NCBI RefSeq assembly: GCF_018070465.1
Contig: NZ_JAGPXT010000010.1
Coordinates: 162,076-226,075 of the forward strand
Direction of reading: 5' to 3'
Length of the DNA: 64,000 nucleotides
From: Micromonospora sp. C95
GTDB lineage: Bacteria; Actinomycetota; Actinomycetes; Mycobacteriales; Micromonosporaceae
The position numbers were made by a program, and so were the translations under genes. Under the pieces are notes generated by a model. The model saw only the letters and a list, made by a program, of their open reading frames with translations. It did no database searches and was not told where the DNA came from. Shown here piece after piece: positions 34,581 through 44,269 of the stretch (positions within the stretch are counted from its first letter, which is position 1; each line of letters starts with the position of its first letter).

Positions 34581-36767
34581 CTAGTGGAAGAAGTGGCGGG
34601 TGCCGGTGAGGTACATGGTGACGTCGGCCTGCTTGCAGGCCGCGATCACCTCCTCGTCGCGGATCGAGCCGCCGGGCTGGACGATCGCCCGGATGCCGGC
34701 GTCGATGAGGATCTGCGGGCCGTCGGCGAACGGGAAGAACGCGTCCGAGGCGGCCACCGCGCCGCGCGCCCGGTCGGCGCCGGCCCGGCTGACCGCGAGG
34801 CGAGCCGAATCCACCCGGTTGACCTGCCCCATGCCGACCCCGACCGTGGCGCCGTCGTGGGCCAGCAGGATCGCGTTGCTCTTCACCGCGCGTACCGCCC
34901 GCCAGGCGAAGGCCAGGTCAGCCAGGGTGGCCTCGTCGGCCGGCTCGCCGGTGGCCAGCCGCCAGCTGCCGGGGTCGTCGCCCTCGGCGTCGACCGCGTC
35001 CCGCAACTGCACCAGCACGCCACCGCTTACCTGCCGCCACTCGGTCGGACGCGGCTGGAAGGCGGGCGCACGCAGCAGCCGGATGTTCTTCTTGGCCCGC
35101 AGCGTCTCCACCGCACCGGGTTCGTAACCGGGCGCCACCACGACCTCGGTGAAGATCTCGGCGATCTGCCCGGCCAGCTCGACCGAGACCGGACGGTTGA
35201 CGGCGATCACCCCGCCGAAGGCGGAGACCGGGTCACAGGCGTGCGCCTTGCGGTGCGCCTGCGCCACGTCCGCGCCGACCGCGATGCCGCACGGGTTGGC
35301 GTGCTTGATGACGGCCACCGCGGGCTGATCGGCGAAGTCGTTCGCGGCCCGCCAGGCCGCATCCGCGTCAACGTAGTTGTTGTAGGACATCTCCTTGCCG
35401 TGCAACTGCTCGGCCTGGGCCAGCCCGACCGGGCCGGCCGGGTCGGCGTAGAGAGCGGCGCCCTGGTGCGGGTTCTCGCCGTAGCGCAGCACCGACTGCC
35501 GACGCATCGCCAGACCGGCGAACTCCGGCAGGCCGTCGGCGGCCGGGGCCACCGACGAGGCGAACCACTCGGCGACCGCCACGTCGTACTCGGCGATGTC
35601 GGCGAAGGCGCGGGCGGCCAGCGCCCGGCGCTGCGCCAGGGTGAAGCCACCGCCGTCGAGGGCGGCCAGCAGCATCGGGTACGCGCCCGGGTCGGTCACC
35701 ACGGCCACCGAGGCGTGGTTCTTCGCGGCCGCCCGCACCATGGCCGGGCCGCCGATGTCGATCTGCTCGACGCACTCGTCCTGGCCGGCGCCGGAGGCGA
35801 CGGTGTCCTGGAACGGGTACAGGTTGGACACCAGCAGGTCGATCCCGGCGATGCCGTGCTCGTCGAGCTGGGCGGTGTGCGTGTCCTTGCGCAGGTCGGC
35901 GAGGAGCCCACCGTGAATGGCCGGGTGCAGGGTCTTCACCCGCCCGTCGAGGATCTCCGGGAAGCCCGTCACCTGTTCCACCGGCGTCACCGGCACTCCC
36001 GCCGCGGCGATCGTCGACGCGGTGCTGCCGGTGGAGACGATCTCCACACCGGCGGCGTGCAGCGCCTTGGCCAGGTCGGCCAGGCCGGTCTTGTCGTAGA
36101 CAGAGACAAGTGCCCGCCGGATCGGGCGACGCCCGTCCTGGATGGAGTTCACGCCGACCATGACCTTTCTTCCGGTTATCGTCCAACCGTCACGGACCAG
36201 CCGGCCCACCTGCTCGACGAGCTGGCTCCGCTCCGCTTGCTTGATGCGTTCGGTGAGCGTGTCGACGTCGTCGTCGTCGCGTACCGGCACCGCCACCTGC
36301 GCGACGATCGGGCCGGTGTCCATCCCCGCGTCGACGAAGAAGAGGGTCGCCCCGGTCACCTTGACCCCGTAGGCGAGCGCGTCGCGCGGGCCGTGGATGC
36401 CGGGGAACGCCGGCAGCAGGGTGTTGTGCGTGTTCAGGTAACGGTCGCCGAAGGCGGCGAGGAAACGCGGACCGACGAGCTTCAGGAACCCGGCCGAGAT
36501 GACCAGGTCGGGTCGGTGCCCGGCGACCCGGGCGGTGAGCGCGGCGTCCCACCGATCACGGTCCGGGTGGTCCTTCACCCGCTCCACGAAGGTCGGCACC
36601 CCCGCGGCGGCGGCCCGGTCCAGGCCCGCGATCCCGTCGCGGTCCGCCCCGACCGCGACCACCCGCGCCCCGTACGCCGGGTCCGCGGTCGCGTCCAGCA
36701 GGGCCTGAAGGTTGCTGCCGGAGCCGGAGACAAGGACGACGATACGGGCGGGCTGGTTCACCGGCAC
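34581..36767 (-). CDS. purH: PurN-PurH fusion frame: GAR formyltransferase plus AICAR formyltransferase/IMP cyclohydrolase
   Basis: One open frame of 728 codons covers two normally separate purine enzymes. Residues 1-200 are Pur[17 protein letters not shown], the catalytic Asn/His in [13 protein letters not shown], and Asp in [13 protein letters not shown]. Residues from about 210 are PurH: the cyclohydrolase domain ([22 protein letters not shown]) and the AICAR transformylase domain ([16 protein letters not shown], tail [15 protein letters not shown]). The junction reads [17 protein letters not shown] without a stop. An internal ATG at 36161, with AGAAAGG upstream, or a GTG at 36152 could also start PurH alone (526 aa for the ATG). 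Both transformylases use 10-formyl-THF, so a fusion makes metabolic sense. A sequencing error near 36160 is the main alternative. Confidence 0.9.
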   Translation of the reverse strand: MPVNQPARIVVLVSGSGSNLQALLDATADPAYGARVVAVGADRDGIAGLDRAAAAGVPTFVERVKDHPDRDRWDAALTARVAGHRPDLVISAGFLKLVGPRFLAAFGDRYLNTHNTLLPAFPGIHGPRDALAYGVKVTGATLFFVDAGMDTGPIVAQVAVPVRDDDDVDTLTERIKQAERSQLVEQVGRLVRDGWTITGRKVMVGVNSIQDGRRPIRRALVSVYDKTGLADLAKALHAAGVEIVSTGSTASTIAAAGVPVTPVEQVTGFPEILDGRVKTLHPAIHGGLLADLRKDTHTAQLDEHGIAGIDLLVSNLYPFQDTVASGAGQDECVEQIDIGGPAMVRAAAKNHASVAVVTDPGAYPMLLAALDGGGFTLAQRRALAARAFADIAEYDVAVAEWFASSVAPAADGLPEFAGLAMRRQSVLRYGENPHQGAALYADPAGPVGLAQAEQLHGKEMSYNNYVDADAAWRAANDFADQPAVAVIKHANPCGIAVGADVAQAHRKAHACDPVSAFGGVIAVNRPVSVELAGQIAEIFTEVVVAPGYEPGAVETLRAKKNIRLLRAPAFQPRPTEWRQVSGGVLVQLRDAVDAEGDDPGSWRLATGEPADEATLADLAFAWRAVRAVKSNAILLAHDGATVGVGMGQVNRVDSARLAVSRAGADRARGAVAASDAFFPFADGPQILIDAGIRAIVQPGGSIRDEEVIAACKQADVTMYLTGTRHFFH

Positions 36768-36921
36768 ACCCTATCCGGCCGCCAGCCGGTGCCCATTCGC
36801 CGGGCGGCGCGGCGCGGGTGACCACCGAACTGGCCGGAACCGGGTACGCTGCCGGTCGCTTGGGACCGGCGCACGTCCGGTCCCACACCCGTCAGCGAAC
36901 AACCGTGAGGAGCACGTCGTC

Positions 36922-37221
36922 ATGCAGCCCGAATACCAGTCACAGCCACCGCAGTCGGTCGACAACAACATGACAATGTCGATCGTCGCGATCTTCCTGT
37001 TCTGGCCGCTGGCCATTCCGGCGATCATCAATGCCTCGAAGGTCAACCCGCTGGTCCAGCAGGGTGACTACGCCGGCGCACAGGCTGCGGCGGCCGAGTC
37101 GAAGAAGTGGTCCAAGTGGGCCCTGATCGTCGGCATCGCCTGGATCGCGATCGTCCTGGTGTGCTGCCTCGGCGGCGGCCTGCTGGGCTCGATGAGCGGC
37201 AGCAACGCCAGCGGTTACTGA
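36922..37221 (+). CDS. CD225/dispanin-family small membrane protein
   Basis: A 99-aa protein. The N-terminus is Gln/Pro-rich (MQPEYQSQPPQSVDNN). A first membrane segment follows (MSIVAIFLFWPLAIPAIINA), then the dispanin cytosolic loop with VNPLVQQGDYAGAQAAAAES and KKWSKWA, then a second span (LIVGIAWIAIVLVCCLGGGL). This two-helix layout matches the bacterial relatives of interferon-induced transmembrane proteins, whose role in bacteria is not settled. GAGGAG precedes the ATG. The next gene begins seven bp after the stop and is also a Pro-rich membrane protein, so the two form an operon. Confidence 0.85.
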   Translation: MQPEYQSQPPQSVDNNMTMSIVAIFLFWPLAIPAIINASKVNPLVQQGDYAGAQAAAAESKKWSKWALIVGIAWIAIVLVCCLGGGLLGSMSGSNASGY

Positions 37222-37228
37222 GCACCGG

Positions 37229-37888
37229 ATGCAGCCCGGTCAACCCGGTCAGGACCCGTACGGCCAGCAGCCGCCGTACGGGGACCCGACCACGCCCCAG
37301 CCGGCCAATCCGTACGCGCCACCCCCGGCGAACCCGTACGCACCGCCGCCGGCGAACCCGTACGCCCAGCCGGCCGACCCGTACGGTCAGCAGCCTCCGG
37401 CCGACCCGTACGGTCAGCCGGAGGCCCAGCCGCCGGCCTCCCCCGGGCCCTACGGTCCGTACGCGCCGCCGGCCGGTCCCCCGCCGGCCGCCGGGCAGCC
37501 CCCGGCGTACGGCCAGCCGGGCTACGGGCAACCGGGCTACGGGCAGCCCTACGCCGACCCGTACGCCCCGCAGCCGTACGGCGGCACGCCGATGTACCCG
37601 AACGCGGGTTTCACCGGCGGGCAGGGACAGCAGAACACCCTCGGCCTGGTTGCGATGATCCTCGGCATCGCCTCGATCCCGTTGAGCTGCTGCTACCTGG
37701 GAATCCCGCTCGGGTTGGCCGCACTCGTGACCGGCTGGCTCGGTAAGCAGAAGGCCGACCAGGGCCTGGCCGGCAACTCCGGCCAGGCACTTGCCGGCCT
37801 GATCTGCGGCGCGGTGGGACTGCTGCTGGGCCTGCTGCAGATCGTGGTGGTGGCGCTGAATGTCGGTGGGTCGGGGCTGTACCCCTGA
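37229..37888 (+). CDS. Pro/Tyr-repeat DUF4190-type membrane protein
   Basis: A 219-aa protein. Residues 1-125 are a low-complexity cytosolic region with repeats of the form NPYAPPPA and DPYGQ, then GYGQPGYGQPY. The C-terminal 85 residues form the DUF4190 hairpin of two spans (TLGLVAMILGIASIPLSCCY; ALAGLICGAVGLLLGLLQIV) with a short loop, GWLGKQKADQGLAG, between them. It is coupled to the CD225 gene seven bp upstream. Pro/Tyr-rich tails in such proteins may mediate interactions or condensation, but that is inference. A strong terminator follows. Confidence 0.82.
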   Translation: MQPGQPGQDPYGQQPPYGDPTTPQPANPYAPPPANPYAPPPANPYAQPADPYGQQPPADPYGQPEAQPPASPGPYGPYAPPAGPPPAAGQPPAYGQPGYGQPGYGQPYADPYAPQPYGGTPMYPNAGFTGGQGQQNTLGLVAMILGIASIPLSCCYLGIPLGLAALVTGWLGKQKADQGLAGNSGQALAGLICGAVGLLLGLLQIVVVALNVGGSGLYP

Positions 37889-37906
37889 CCAGCAACCTGC
37901 CCGCCG

Positions 37907-37941
37907 CCAGGGGCGTCCCGGTGCACCCGGGACGCCCCTGG
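37907..37941 (+). terminator. Terminator after the DUF4190 gene
   Basis: A perfect 15-bp stem (CCAGGGGCGTCCCGG and complement) with a five-base loop, 19 bp past the stop and between convergent genes. Confidence 0.8.
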
Positions 37942-38019
37942 CTCGTCAGCAGGCCAGTTCTCGCCCGCCCCACCTCGTGCGGGGCCTCCACACCGTCGCC
38001 CTTACGGCGGAGGGGAAAT

Positions 38020-39312
38020 TCAGGTCGCGTCCCGTGTGAGCCAGCGGGTGCCGGCGGCACCGAGCAGTGCGCCGGCACCGGTGACCAGCAGTGCCGCGAG
38101 CGCCACCTGCCAACCGACCGGCCCGACCTCCGCCAGCCGGCCGGCGCCCAGCGGCCCGCCGGACGCCTTCGCCGCCGCACCCAGCAGCAGTCCGGCCACC
38201 GGTCCGGCGAGCGCCGCCGGCACGAGCAGCCGCCGCCACGACAGCGGTGCCCCCTCGGCGCTGGACAGGCGCAGCAACCGGCGCGCGAGCAGCCAACCGG
38301 CGGCCATTCCCACGAGAACGGGCAGGGCGAGGACGGTTACCGCGCCGAGCCCGGCTACCGGCCCGCTGGGCAGGCCGGCGAAGAACGGCACCGCCGGTAG
38401 CGGGCCGACCGAGACCTCGCTGGTGCGTACCGCCGTGTCGGTGCCGACCGCGAAGCCGGGGCCGAGCAGGTAACTGGCCGACCACACGCTGACGTTCGGC
38501 GCGTATGCGAGGCTGACCAGGGTGATGCCGGCCTGTCCAGCCACACCGGTGCGGTACGCGCCGATCAGGTCGGCCGCGTCACCACCACCGGTCGCCACGG
38601 CCAGCCCCGCCACCGCAGCGCCCGCACCGAGCAGCACCAGGGCGGCCACCGTGCCGGCACGTACGCCCTCGCGCAGCGGCACCGGCACCTGCTCGGCGAA
38701 GACCCCGGACACGCCGGTCGTGCGGGCGGCACCGACACCGGCGGCGAGGGTGCCGACGGTCACCAGCGTCAGCCCGGCGCGTACCGGCGACACGCTGAGG
38801 CCACCGGCTCCGACAAGCATGGCGGCGAGCGCTCCCAGCAACCCGTACGCGATGCCGACCGCAGCGGCGGCGGCGAGCATACGGCCCGGCGACCGGCTGG
38901 CTCGCGCACCGATCGCGCGGCTGGCGTGCACCCCGGCCCGGGTGAGTCGCCACACCACCAGCGCCGTCACCGCGAGCGGCGCCAGGCCCAGCGGACCGCT
39001 GGCCGTGGCCAGGGGCACCCCGTGCCCGAGCAGCCACCCCGCCGCTCCAGCGCGGGCGGCGTCGAGCAGGCTCCCGGCGTCCTCGCTGAGCTGGAACAGC
39101 CACAGTGCCAGCGCCACGGGCAGCCAGGCGGTGACGGCCGCCCCTCCGGCGGCGACGAGTGCGGCGACCGCGAGCGGCGCGTGGCTGCGCCCCGAGTGCG
39201 CCGACGGGGCGGCCGGCACCCGGCGCGGAGGGCCGGCCCGGCCGGGTGGCCGGGCGCCGGCGCCACGGGCGTCGGTGGCCCGGCGAGGCTGGTCAGGGGT
39301 GACAAAGGACAT
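38020..39312 (-). CDS. DUF6350-family polytopic membrane protein
   Basis: A 430-aa protein with about ten or more membrane spans and long Ala/Gly/Leu/Val segments (for example APLAVAALVAAGGAAVTAWL, ALAAMLVGAGGLSVSPVRAG). A Pro/Arg-rich cytosolic start (SFVTPDQPRRATDARG) precedes them. Its position between sucD and purN is the usual actinomycete one for this family of unknown function. ATG 39312 is chosen as the first start giving that N-terminus. The frame extends to 39525 without similarity. No enzymatic motif is visible. Confidence 0.78.
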   Translation of the reverse strand: MSFVTPDQPRRATDARGAGARPPGRAGPPRRVPAAPSAHSGRSHAPLAVAALVAAGGAAVTAWLPVALALWLFQLSEDAGSLLDAARAGAAGWLLGHGVPLATASGPLGLAPLAVTALVVWRLTRAGVHASRAIGARASRSPGRMLAAAAAVGIAYGLLGALAAMLVGAGGLSVSPVRAGLTLVTVGTLAAGVGAARTTGVSGVFAEQVPVPLREGVRAGTVAALVLLGAGAAVAGLAVATGGGDAADLIGAYRTGVAGQAGITLVSLAYAPNVSVWSASYLLGPGFAVGTDTAVRTSEVSVGPLPAVPFFAGLPSGPVAGLGAVTVLALPVLVGMAAGWLLARRLLRLSSAEGAPLSWRRLLVPAALAGPVAGLLLGAAAKASGGPLGAGRLAEVGPVGWQVALAALLVTGAGALLGAAGTRWLTRDAT

Positions 39313-39491
39313 CGGCTCTACTCTGGCACGCCGGGCCGGCCCCGGCTGCCCGACACCGCCCGCCGGGTCGGCACTCGGCGCGCCGAAACATCCGAGTTCG
39401 GCTGATCCGGCGTGGCCGGGCACCGGCTCCTCTAGCCTCGGCACTGGGGCCGTGACCGATGTCGCGGCAACATGTGACCGGAAGGGGAGTC

Positions 39492-39752
39492 GTGAACGCT
39501 CCGTATCCACCGCCCCCGCCACCACCCGCCGGCCGGGACCGTACGACCCTCTGGGGCGTGCTCGGCATCGTGACCGGTGTGCTCTGCTGCGGCATCCTCG
39601 GCATCGTCTTCGGCTGGTTGTCGATCCGCGACGCGCGCCGCTACGGCAAGTCGCCGGTGCTTGGCTACGTGGCCATCGCGCTGGGCGTGCTGAACATCGT
39701 CATCAGCCTGATCCTGCAGGCCACCGGGAACTACCCGTACTGGAACCGCTGA
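39492..39752 (+). CDS. Small DUF4190-type membrane protein
   Basis: An 86-aa protein with a short Pro-rich start (APYPPPPPPPAGRDRT), then two spans (LWGVLGIVTGVLCCGILGIV and LGYVAIALGVLNIVISLI) joined by FGWLSIRDARRYGKS. It is the same fold as the C-terminus of the 37229 protein, without the long repeat tail. GTG 39492 has AAGGGGAG upstream and is preferred to ATG 39459. It is divergent from the DUF6350 gene and ends at a perfect terminator. Confidence 0.75.
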   Translation: MNAPYPPPPPPPAGRDRTTLWGVLGIVTGVLCCGILGIVFGWLSIRDARRYGKSPVLGYVAIALGVLNIVISLILQATGNYPYWNR

Positions 39753-39779
39753 GGGGCCGACCTCTCGGTCGGCCCCTCA
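39750..39779. terminator. Two-way terminator between the DUF4190 gene and sucD
   Basis: A perfect 13-bp stem (TGAGGGGCCGACC and complement) with a four-base loop. The left arm includes the stop codon of the upstream gene, and the right arm ends 17 bp before the sucD stop. Confidence 0.85.
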
Positions 39780-39795
39780 GCGCGTGTGTCCCCGC

Positions 39796-40683
39796 TCAGC
39801 CCGCGGACATGAGCTCGCGCATCAGGTTGGCCGTCTCGGTCGGCGTCTTGCCGACCTTCACGCCCACCGCCTCCAGGGCTGCCTTCTTGGCGTCGGCGGT
39901 GCCGGCCGAGCCGGAGATGATCGCACCGGCGTGCCCCATGGTCTTGCCGGGCGGGGCGGTGAACCCGGCGATGTAGCCGACCACCGGCTTGCTGACGTTG
40001 GCCTTGATGAACTCGGCCGCCCGCTCCTCGGCGTCGCCGCCGATCTCACCGATCATGACGATGGCGTCGGTGTCCGGGTCGGCCTCGAACGCGGCCAGCG
40101 CGTCGATGTGGGTCGTCCCGATGATCGGGTCGCCACCGATGCCGACACAGGTCGAGAAGCCGATGTCGCGCAGCTCGTACATCATCTGGTAGGTCAGCGT
40201 GCCGCTCTTGCTGACCAGACCGATCCGGCCGGAGCCGGTGATGTCCGCCGGGATGATGCCGGCGTTCGAGGCACCCGGCGAGGCGATGCCGGGACAGTTC
40301 GGGCCGATGATCCGGGTCCGCTCGCCCTTGGCGACGTTGTACGCCCAGAAGGCGGCGGTGTCGTGCACCGGCACCCCCTCGGTGATCACCACGGCCAGCG
40401 GGATCTCGGCGTCGATCGCCTCGATGACCGCGGCCTTGGTGAACTGCGGCGGTACGAAGATGACCGTGACATCCGCGCCGGTGTCCTTCATCGCGTCGGC
40501 GACGCCGGCGAAGACCGGTAGCTCGGTGCCGTCGAAGTCGACGGTGGTGCCCGCCTTGCGCGGGTTGACGCCGCCCACCACGTTCGTGCCGGCGGCGAGC
40601 ATCCGGCGGGTGTGCTTGGAACCCTCGGAACCGGTCATCCCCTGGACGATGACCTTCGAGTCCTTGGTCAGCCAGATAGCCAT
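39796..40683 (-). CDS. sucD: Succinyl-CoA synthetase alpha subunit
   Basis: TCA-cycle enzyme making ATP or GTP from succinyl-CoA. The 295-aa protein begins [20 protein letters not shown] (CoA-binding start). It has [20 protein letters not shown], the CoA-binding [14 protein letters not shown], and the phosphohistidine loop [16 protein letters not shown], where the active-site His is phosphorylated. It follows sucC by only three bp, so the subunits are made from one message. Confidence 0.97.
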   Translation of the reverse strand: MAIWLTKDSKVIVQGMTGSEGSKHTRRMLAAGTNVVGGVNPRKAGTTVDFDGTELPVFAGVADAMKDTGADVTVIFVPPQFTKAAVIEAIDAEIPLAVVITEGVPVHDTAAFWAYNVAKGERTRIIGPNCPGIASPGASNAGIIPADITGSGRIGLVSKSGTLTYQMMYELRDIGFSTCVGIGGDPIIGTTHIDALAAFEADPDTDAIVMIGEIGGDAEERAAEFIKANVSKPVVGYIAGFTAPPGKTMGHAGAIISGSAGTADAKKAALEAVGVKVGKTPTETANLMRELMSAG

Positions 40684-40686
40684 GTG

Positions 40687-41865
40687 TCAGACCCCCGCAG
40701 CCGCCAGCTCGGCGGCCCGCTCGGCCGCGCCGTCCATGGTGTCGACCCGCTCGATCAGCGGGTTGTTCGCGCCGTCGAGGATCGCTCGACCGGCCTCGGC
40801 GTTGTTGCCGTCGAGGCGGACGACGAGCGGCTTGGTGACCTGCTCGCCCCGCTGCTCCAGCAGGCCCAACGCCTGCACGATGCCGTTGGCGACCGCGTCG
40901 CAGGCGGTGATGCCACCGAAGACGTTCACGAAGACGCTCTTGACCGACGGGTCGGAGAGCACGATCTCCAGACCGTTGGCCATGACCGCGGCGCTCGCGC
41001 CGCCGCCGATGTCGAGGAAGTTGGCCGGCTTGACGTTGCCGTGCCGCTCCCCGGCGTAGGCGACCACGTCGAGGGTCGACATGACCAGGCCGGCGCCGTT
41101 GCCGATGATGCCGACCTCACCGTCGAGCTTGACGTAGTTGAGGTCCTTCTCCTTGGCCGCCTGCTCCAGGGGGTCCACCGTCGCCTGGTCGACAAGTGCC
41201 TCGTGGTCGGGGTGCCGGAAGCCGGCGTTCTCGTCCAGCGACACCTTGGCGTCCAGCAGCAGCAGCTTGCCCTCGGCGGTCTTGGCCAGCGGGTTCACCT
41301 CGACCAGGGTGGCGTCCTCGGCGACGAACGCCCGCCACAGGCCGACCGCGACGTCGACGACCTGGTCGGCGACCTCGGCCGGGAATCCGGCCGCCTCGAC
41401 GATCTCCCGCGCCTTCGCCTCGTCCACGCCCTTCACGGCGTCGATCGGCGCCTTGACGACCTTCTCCGGGGTCTCGGCGGCGACCTGCTCGATGTCCATA
41501 CCGCCGGCGACGCTGGCGATGCAGAGGAACGTGCGGTTCGCCCGATCGAGCAGGTACGAGAAGTAGTACTCCTCGGCCACGTCCGCGGTCACCGTGATCA
41601 TGACCTTGTGGACGGTGTGACCCTTGATGTCCATGCCGAGGATGTCGGTGGCGCGGGCCACCGTCTCCTCCGCGCCCTCGGCCAGCTTGACGCCGCCCGC
41701 CTTGCCTCGTCCGCCGACCTTCACCTGTGCCTTGACGACCACCCGGCCGCCGAGGCGTTCGGCGATCGCGCGGGCCTCCTCCGGGGTCGTGGCGACGCCG
41801 CCGGCGAGCACGGGAAGCCCGTGCCGCTCGAACAGGTCCCGCCCCTGGTACTCGTACAGGTCCAC
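40687..41865 (-). CDS. sucC: Succinyl-CoA synthetase beta subunit
   Basis: Partner of SucD; it carries the ATP-grasp nucleotide site. The 392-aa protein starts [20 protein letters not shown] from GTG 41865, the normal family start. Family landmarks are [53 protein letters not shown] and [10 protein letters not shown], and the tail [21 protein letters not shown] region reads [16 protein letters not shown] longer frame to 41994 lacks family sequence. It is the first gene of the sucCD pair. Confidence 0.97.
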   Translation of the reverse strand: MDLYEYQGRDLFERHGLPVLAGGVATTPEEARAIAERLGGRVVVKAQVKVGGRGKAGGVKLAEGAEETVARATDILGMDIKGHTVHKVMITVTADVAEEYYFSYLLDRANRTFLCIASVAGGMDIEQVAAETPEKVVKAPIDAVKGVDEAKAREIVEAAGFPAEVADQVVDVAVGLWRAFVAEDATLVEVNPLAKTAEGKLLLLDAKVSLDENAGFRHPDHEALVDQATVDPLEQAAKEKDLNYVKLDGEVGIIGNGAGLVMSTLDVVAYAGERHGNVKPANFLDIGGGASAAVMANGLEIVLSDPSVKSVFVNVFGGITACDAVANGIVQALGLLEQRGEQVTKPLVVRLDGNNAEAGRAILDGANNPLIERVDTMDGAAERAAELAAAGV

Positions 41866-42339
41866 GATTGCGCGTCCCGTCCCGTCTCTGCGGCGCACCG
41901 TCGCGCCGCCACCAGCGTATGGAAAGAAAACAGTGTGATGCCCGACATCAGTCGAAGTTGACGCAGGCCGTCGAACCCTCGCCACCGCGACCACGCGCCG
42001 CCGCCGACCTGACGGTGCGGCCCGCGAGGGGAGGTCGGAAAGGGTTCATTGGGCGCAGCCTAGCGATGCCGGCACTTCCGGCAACCGAGCGGGTGCGTGG
42101 TGTGCGGTAATGCACAAACCAGGCCGGCGTCGGGTCACCGGAGGGCACCCGCCGGGGCGGTGGGCCGAGCCACGTCACCCGTTCGAGCGATCTTGCCTGG
42201 GCGGCGACGGTTCTCGGCGGTCCCGCGTAACCCCGCCGGAAGGGCGTCGTTGAGTCAGATGTCGGAGCGCTGCGGAGCGCGAAGACGGAAACGGCCGATG
42301 CCCTGTCGGTCGAGGGGTGGCGGCGGGGCATCGTGCATA
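41866..42339. other. Gap between sucC and the icmB-like gene
   Basis: About 470 bp without a convincing gene. It should hold the sucC promoter. An AT-rich patch at 41918-41936 is the only marked signal, with TACGCT on the minus strand at 41919-41914 as a weak -10 candidate. The sequence from 41960 to 42330 is GC-rich, with nothing I can identify. Confidence 0.45.
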
Positions 42340-42376
42340 GAGGGGCCGGACGTGTGAGGGGTGCGTCCGGCCCCTC
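42340..42376 (-). terminator. Terminator after the icmB-like gene
   Basis: A perfect 13-bp stem (GAGGGGCCGGACG and complement) with an 11-base loop, 24 bp past the gene's stop. Confidence 0.8.
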
Positions 42377-42400
42377 CCCCGTGCTCAGACCACCGACGGC

Positions 42401-42805
42401 TCAGGCCACCGGCTGGGCGACGTTGTCCCGGACCCAATCCACGATGGACGTTGTGGTCGCGCCCGGGGTGAAGATCTTGGCTACGCCGAGCCGCTCCAAC
42501 TCCGGCAGGTCGGCCTCCGGGATGATGCCCCCGCCGAAGACGACGATGTCCCGGGCCTGCCGTTCGTCGAGCAGTTCGAGGACCCGGCGGAACAGCGTCA
42601 TGTGTGCCCCGGAGAGCACCGAGAGACCGACGGCGTCGGCGTCCTCCTGGATCGCGGTCTCCACGATCTGCTCCGGGGTCTGGTGCAGGCCGGTGTAGAT
42701 GACCTCCATGCCGGCGTCGCGGAGGGCCCGCGCCACCACCTTGGCACCACGGTCGTGGCCGTCCAGGCCCGGCTTGGCGACGACGACCCGAACACGAGAG
42801 CTCAT
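42401..42805 (-). CDS. icmB: Stand-alone cobalamin-binding subunit, isobutyryl-CoA mutase small-subunit (IcmB) type
   Basis: A 134-aa protein made only of the B12-binding Rossmann domain. The cobalt-ligand motif D-x-H-x-x-G is present as [20 protein letters not shown], with [12 protein letters not shown] and [11 protein letters not shown] as the other two cofactor loops. Length and sequence fit the IcmB-type small subunit of adenosylcobalamin mutases (isobutyryl- to n-butyryl-CoA) rather than the large fused methylmalonyl-CoA mutase chain. No large mutase subunit or MeaB-like GTPase is in the window, so its partner must be elsewhere. ATG 42805 is used. Confidence 0.85.
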   Translation of the reverse strand: MSSRVRVVVAKPGLDGHDRGAKVVARALRDAGMEVIYTGLHQTPEQIVETAIQEDADAVGLSVLSGAHMTLFRRVLELLDERQARDIVVFGGGIIPEADLPELERLGVAKIFTPGATTTSIVDWVRDNVAQPVA

Positions 42806-43277
42806 CTGGGCATCCCTTTCACCGGCTCTGCGGCATTCACCTGAACGAACGGTAACCCGCCCGACCTTTGCCGGGGAACCGGGGCCGGCAGGGCGGCCGG
42901 TAAACAGGGGTCGCCGTCCGGTCTTCGCCACCAACCCCTGCCACGTCACGCAGGTACCACTGTCACCTCACGCAGAGGCACGACGAACGCAGGCCGCGTC
43001 AAGCGGGACGCCTCCGCCGATCGGTCACGGTGTGCGACGAACGGAGGATAACGAGGACACTCCACTACACCTACGAGCCATGACAATCTCGGACGGAAAC
43101 GGACAGAACGTTGCAAGCAATTCGGCGTTCCGGCTTGTGACGGGACTGACGGTTGGCTACCGTGTCCACGGTTGTCATCAGGTCTACGGACGGGTGACGA
43201 CGCGACCAGCCGACGCACGGTCACCAGATCCGGACGGCGGCTGATCCGCATCGGAACCCCGACAACGGAGGGTATGC
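42806..43277. other. Gap between icmB-like gene and the first M23 peptidase
   Basis: About 470 bp. It holds promoters for both divergent genes. No clear coding frame is present. GGTAACCCGCCCGACCTTTG around 42851 and the stretch up to 42965 can form GC stems. I looked for a cyclic-di-AMP riboswitch, which often precedes such peptidases in actinomycetes, and found only fragments of resemblance. Confidence 0.4.
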
Positions 43278-43991
43278 GTGCGCCAGCGCCTGTCGTCTGA
43301 GCCCGATCGATATCGCGGCCGCCGCCGCGTACCCACCCCCCCGCGCAGCCGTTACGCCGCGGTCGTCACCACCGCCTTCGTCGGTGCCGGTGTGGTGGCA
43401 CTGGGCGCCAGCGCGATGCCGGACGCCAAGGACGTCAGCCCCACGGTGCTTGACGAGCTGAAGCAGGCGTCGATCAGCAACGAGGGCGTGGCCGACCGCG
43501 CCGACGCCGCCGAGCGGGCCTCCCGGGACGGTCGCGATGCGCCGGAGAGCGCCGAGGAGACCGGCGTCTGGCTGCTCCCCCTGCAGGGCTACGACTTCAA
43601 CTCCCCCTACGGCATGCGCTGGGGCAAGCTGCACACCGGCGTCGACCTGGTGGCACCGGAGGGCACCCCGTACGTCGCGATTCACGAGGGCACCGTCACC
43701 AAGGCCGGCTGGTTCGGCGGCTACGGAAACGCGGTGATCGTTCAGCACGCCGACGGCAGCGAGGCCATCTACGGCCACTCCTCCGCGCTCAGCGTGCGCG
43801 AGGGGCAGCAGGTCAAGGCCGGTGACCAGCTCGGTCTGGTCGGCAACACCGGTCACTCCTACGGTTCCCACCTGCACCTGGAGATCCATGTCAAGGGGGA
43901 GCCACTCGACCCGGTGCCGTGGCTGCAGGAACGCGGAGTGGACATCAAGCTGCAAGTCGAGGCAATCTACAGCGAGGTAGCCGCCTCCTGA
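43278..43991 (+). CDS. M23 metallopeptidase, membrane-anchored
   Basis: A 237-aa lysostaphin-like (LytM) endopeptidase acting on peptidoglycan cross-links outside the membrane. The basic start (RYRGRRRVPTPPRSR) leads into a signal anchor (YAAVVTTAFVGAGVVALGAS). A helical linker follows, then the M23 domain from about 110 with zinc ligands in LHTGVDLVAPEG (H-x3-D) and SHLHLEIHV (H-x-H). The YGHSS loop is also present. All ligands are intact, so it should be active. GTG 43278 has GGAGGG upstream. A second, related gene lies 280 bp downstream. Confidence 0.92.
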   Translation: MRQRLSSEPDRYRGRRRVPTPPRSRYAAVVTTAFVGAGVVALGASAMPDAKDVSPTVLDELKQASISNEGVADRADAAERASRDGRDAPESAEETGVWLLPLQGYDFNSPYGMRWGKLHTGVDLVAPEGTPYVAIHEGTVTKAGWFGGYGNAVIVQHADGSEAIYGHSSALSVREGQQVKAGDQLGLVGNTGHSYGSHLHLEIHVKGEPLDPVPWLQERGVDIKLQVEAIYSEVAAS

Positions 43992-44010
43992 CCGCCCGTG
44001 ACGCCCGTTG

Positions 44011-44038
44011 ACCGCCCGGATCTGTTGATCCGGGCGGT
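44011..44038 (+). terminator. Terminator after the first M23 gene
   Basis: A 12-bp perfect stem (ACCGCCCGGATC and complement) with loop TGTT, followed by TTCGTTT. It is the most classical intrinsic terminator in the window. Confidence 0.85.
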
Positions 44039-44059
44039 TTCGTTTGGCCCACCGCGACC

Positions 44060-44143
44060 GCAAGTGTCCCAGCTCACTCGGCGGATTGTGATGAGCACCA
44101 CACCAGGCTGCCGGGTCCGCATCGGGCAGTGGGGGACACTTGC
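44060..44143. repeat. 11-bp inverted pair with long spacer
   Basis: GCAAGTGTCCC at 44060-44070 and its exact complement at 44133-44143, between the two M23 genes. The 62-bp spacer shows no clear structure. It could be chance or a degraded relative of the longer intergenic repeats. Confidence 0.4.
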
Positions 44144-44269
44144 CCGCGAAGTCGGACACCGGCACCGACCACCGCGACTGCCCCGCACACCCCCGGTACC
44201 CGGCCCCGCCCGGACCGACACCAGGATTTCGAGGTCACGTACCACTCGAAACCAATGAGGTCCGTACCC

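Noticed and set aside
34584..36821. A 745-codon plus-strand frame opposite the PurN-PurH frame
   Set aside because: No recognisable domain and biased shadow composition. The minus strand has every catalytic motif of two enzymes.
42850..42970. Possible cyclic-di-AMP (ydaO-type) riboswitch before the M23 peptidase
   Set aside because: GCCGGGGAACCGGGG and a GCAGG-containing end recall the motif, but the conserved middle elements are missing and the gene starts 300 bp further on. A covariance-model search would decide.
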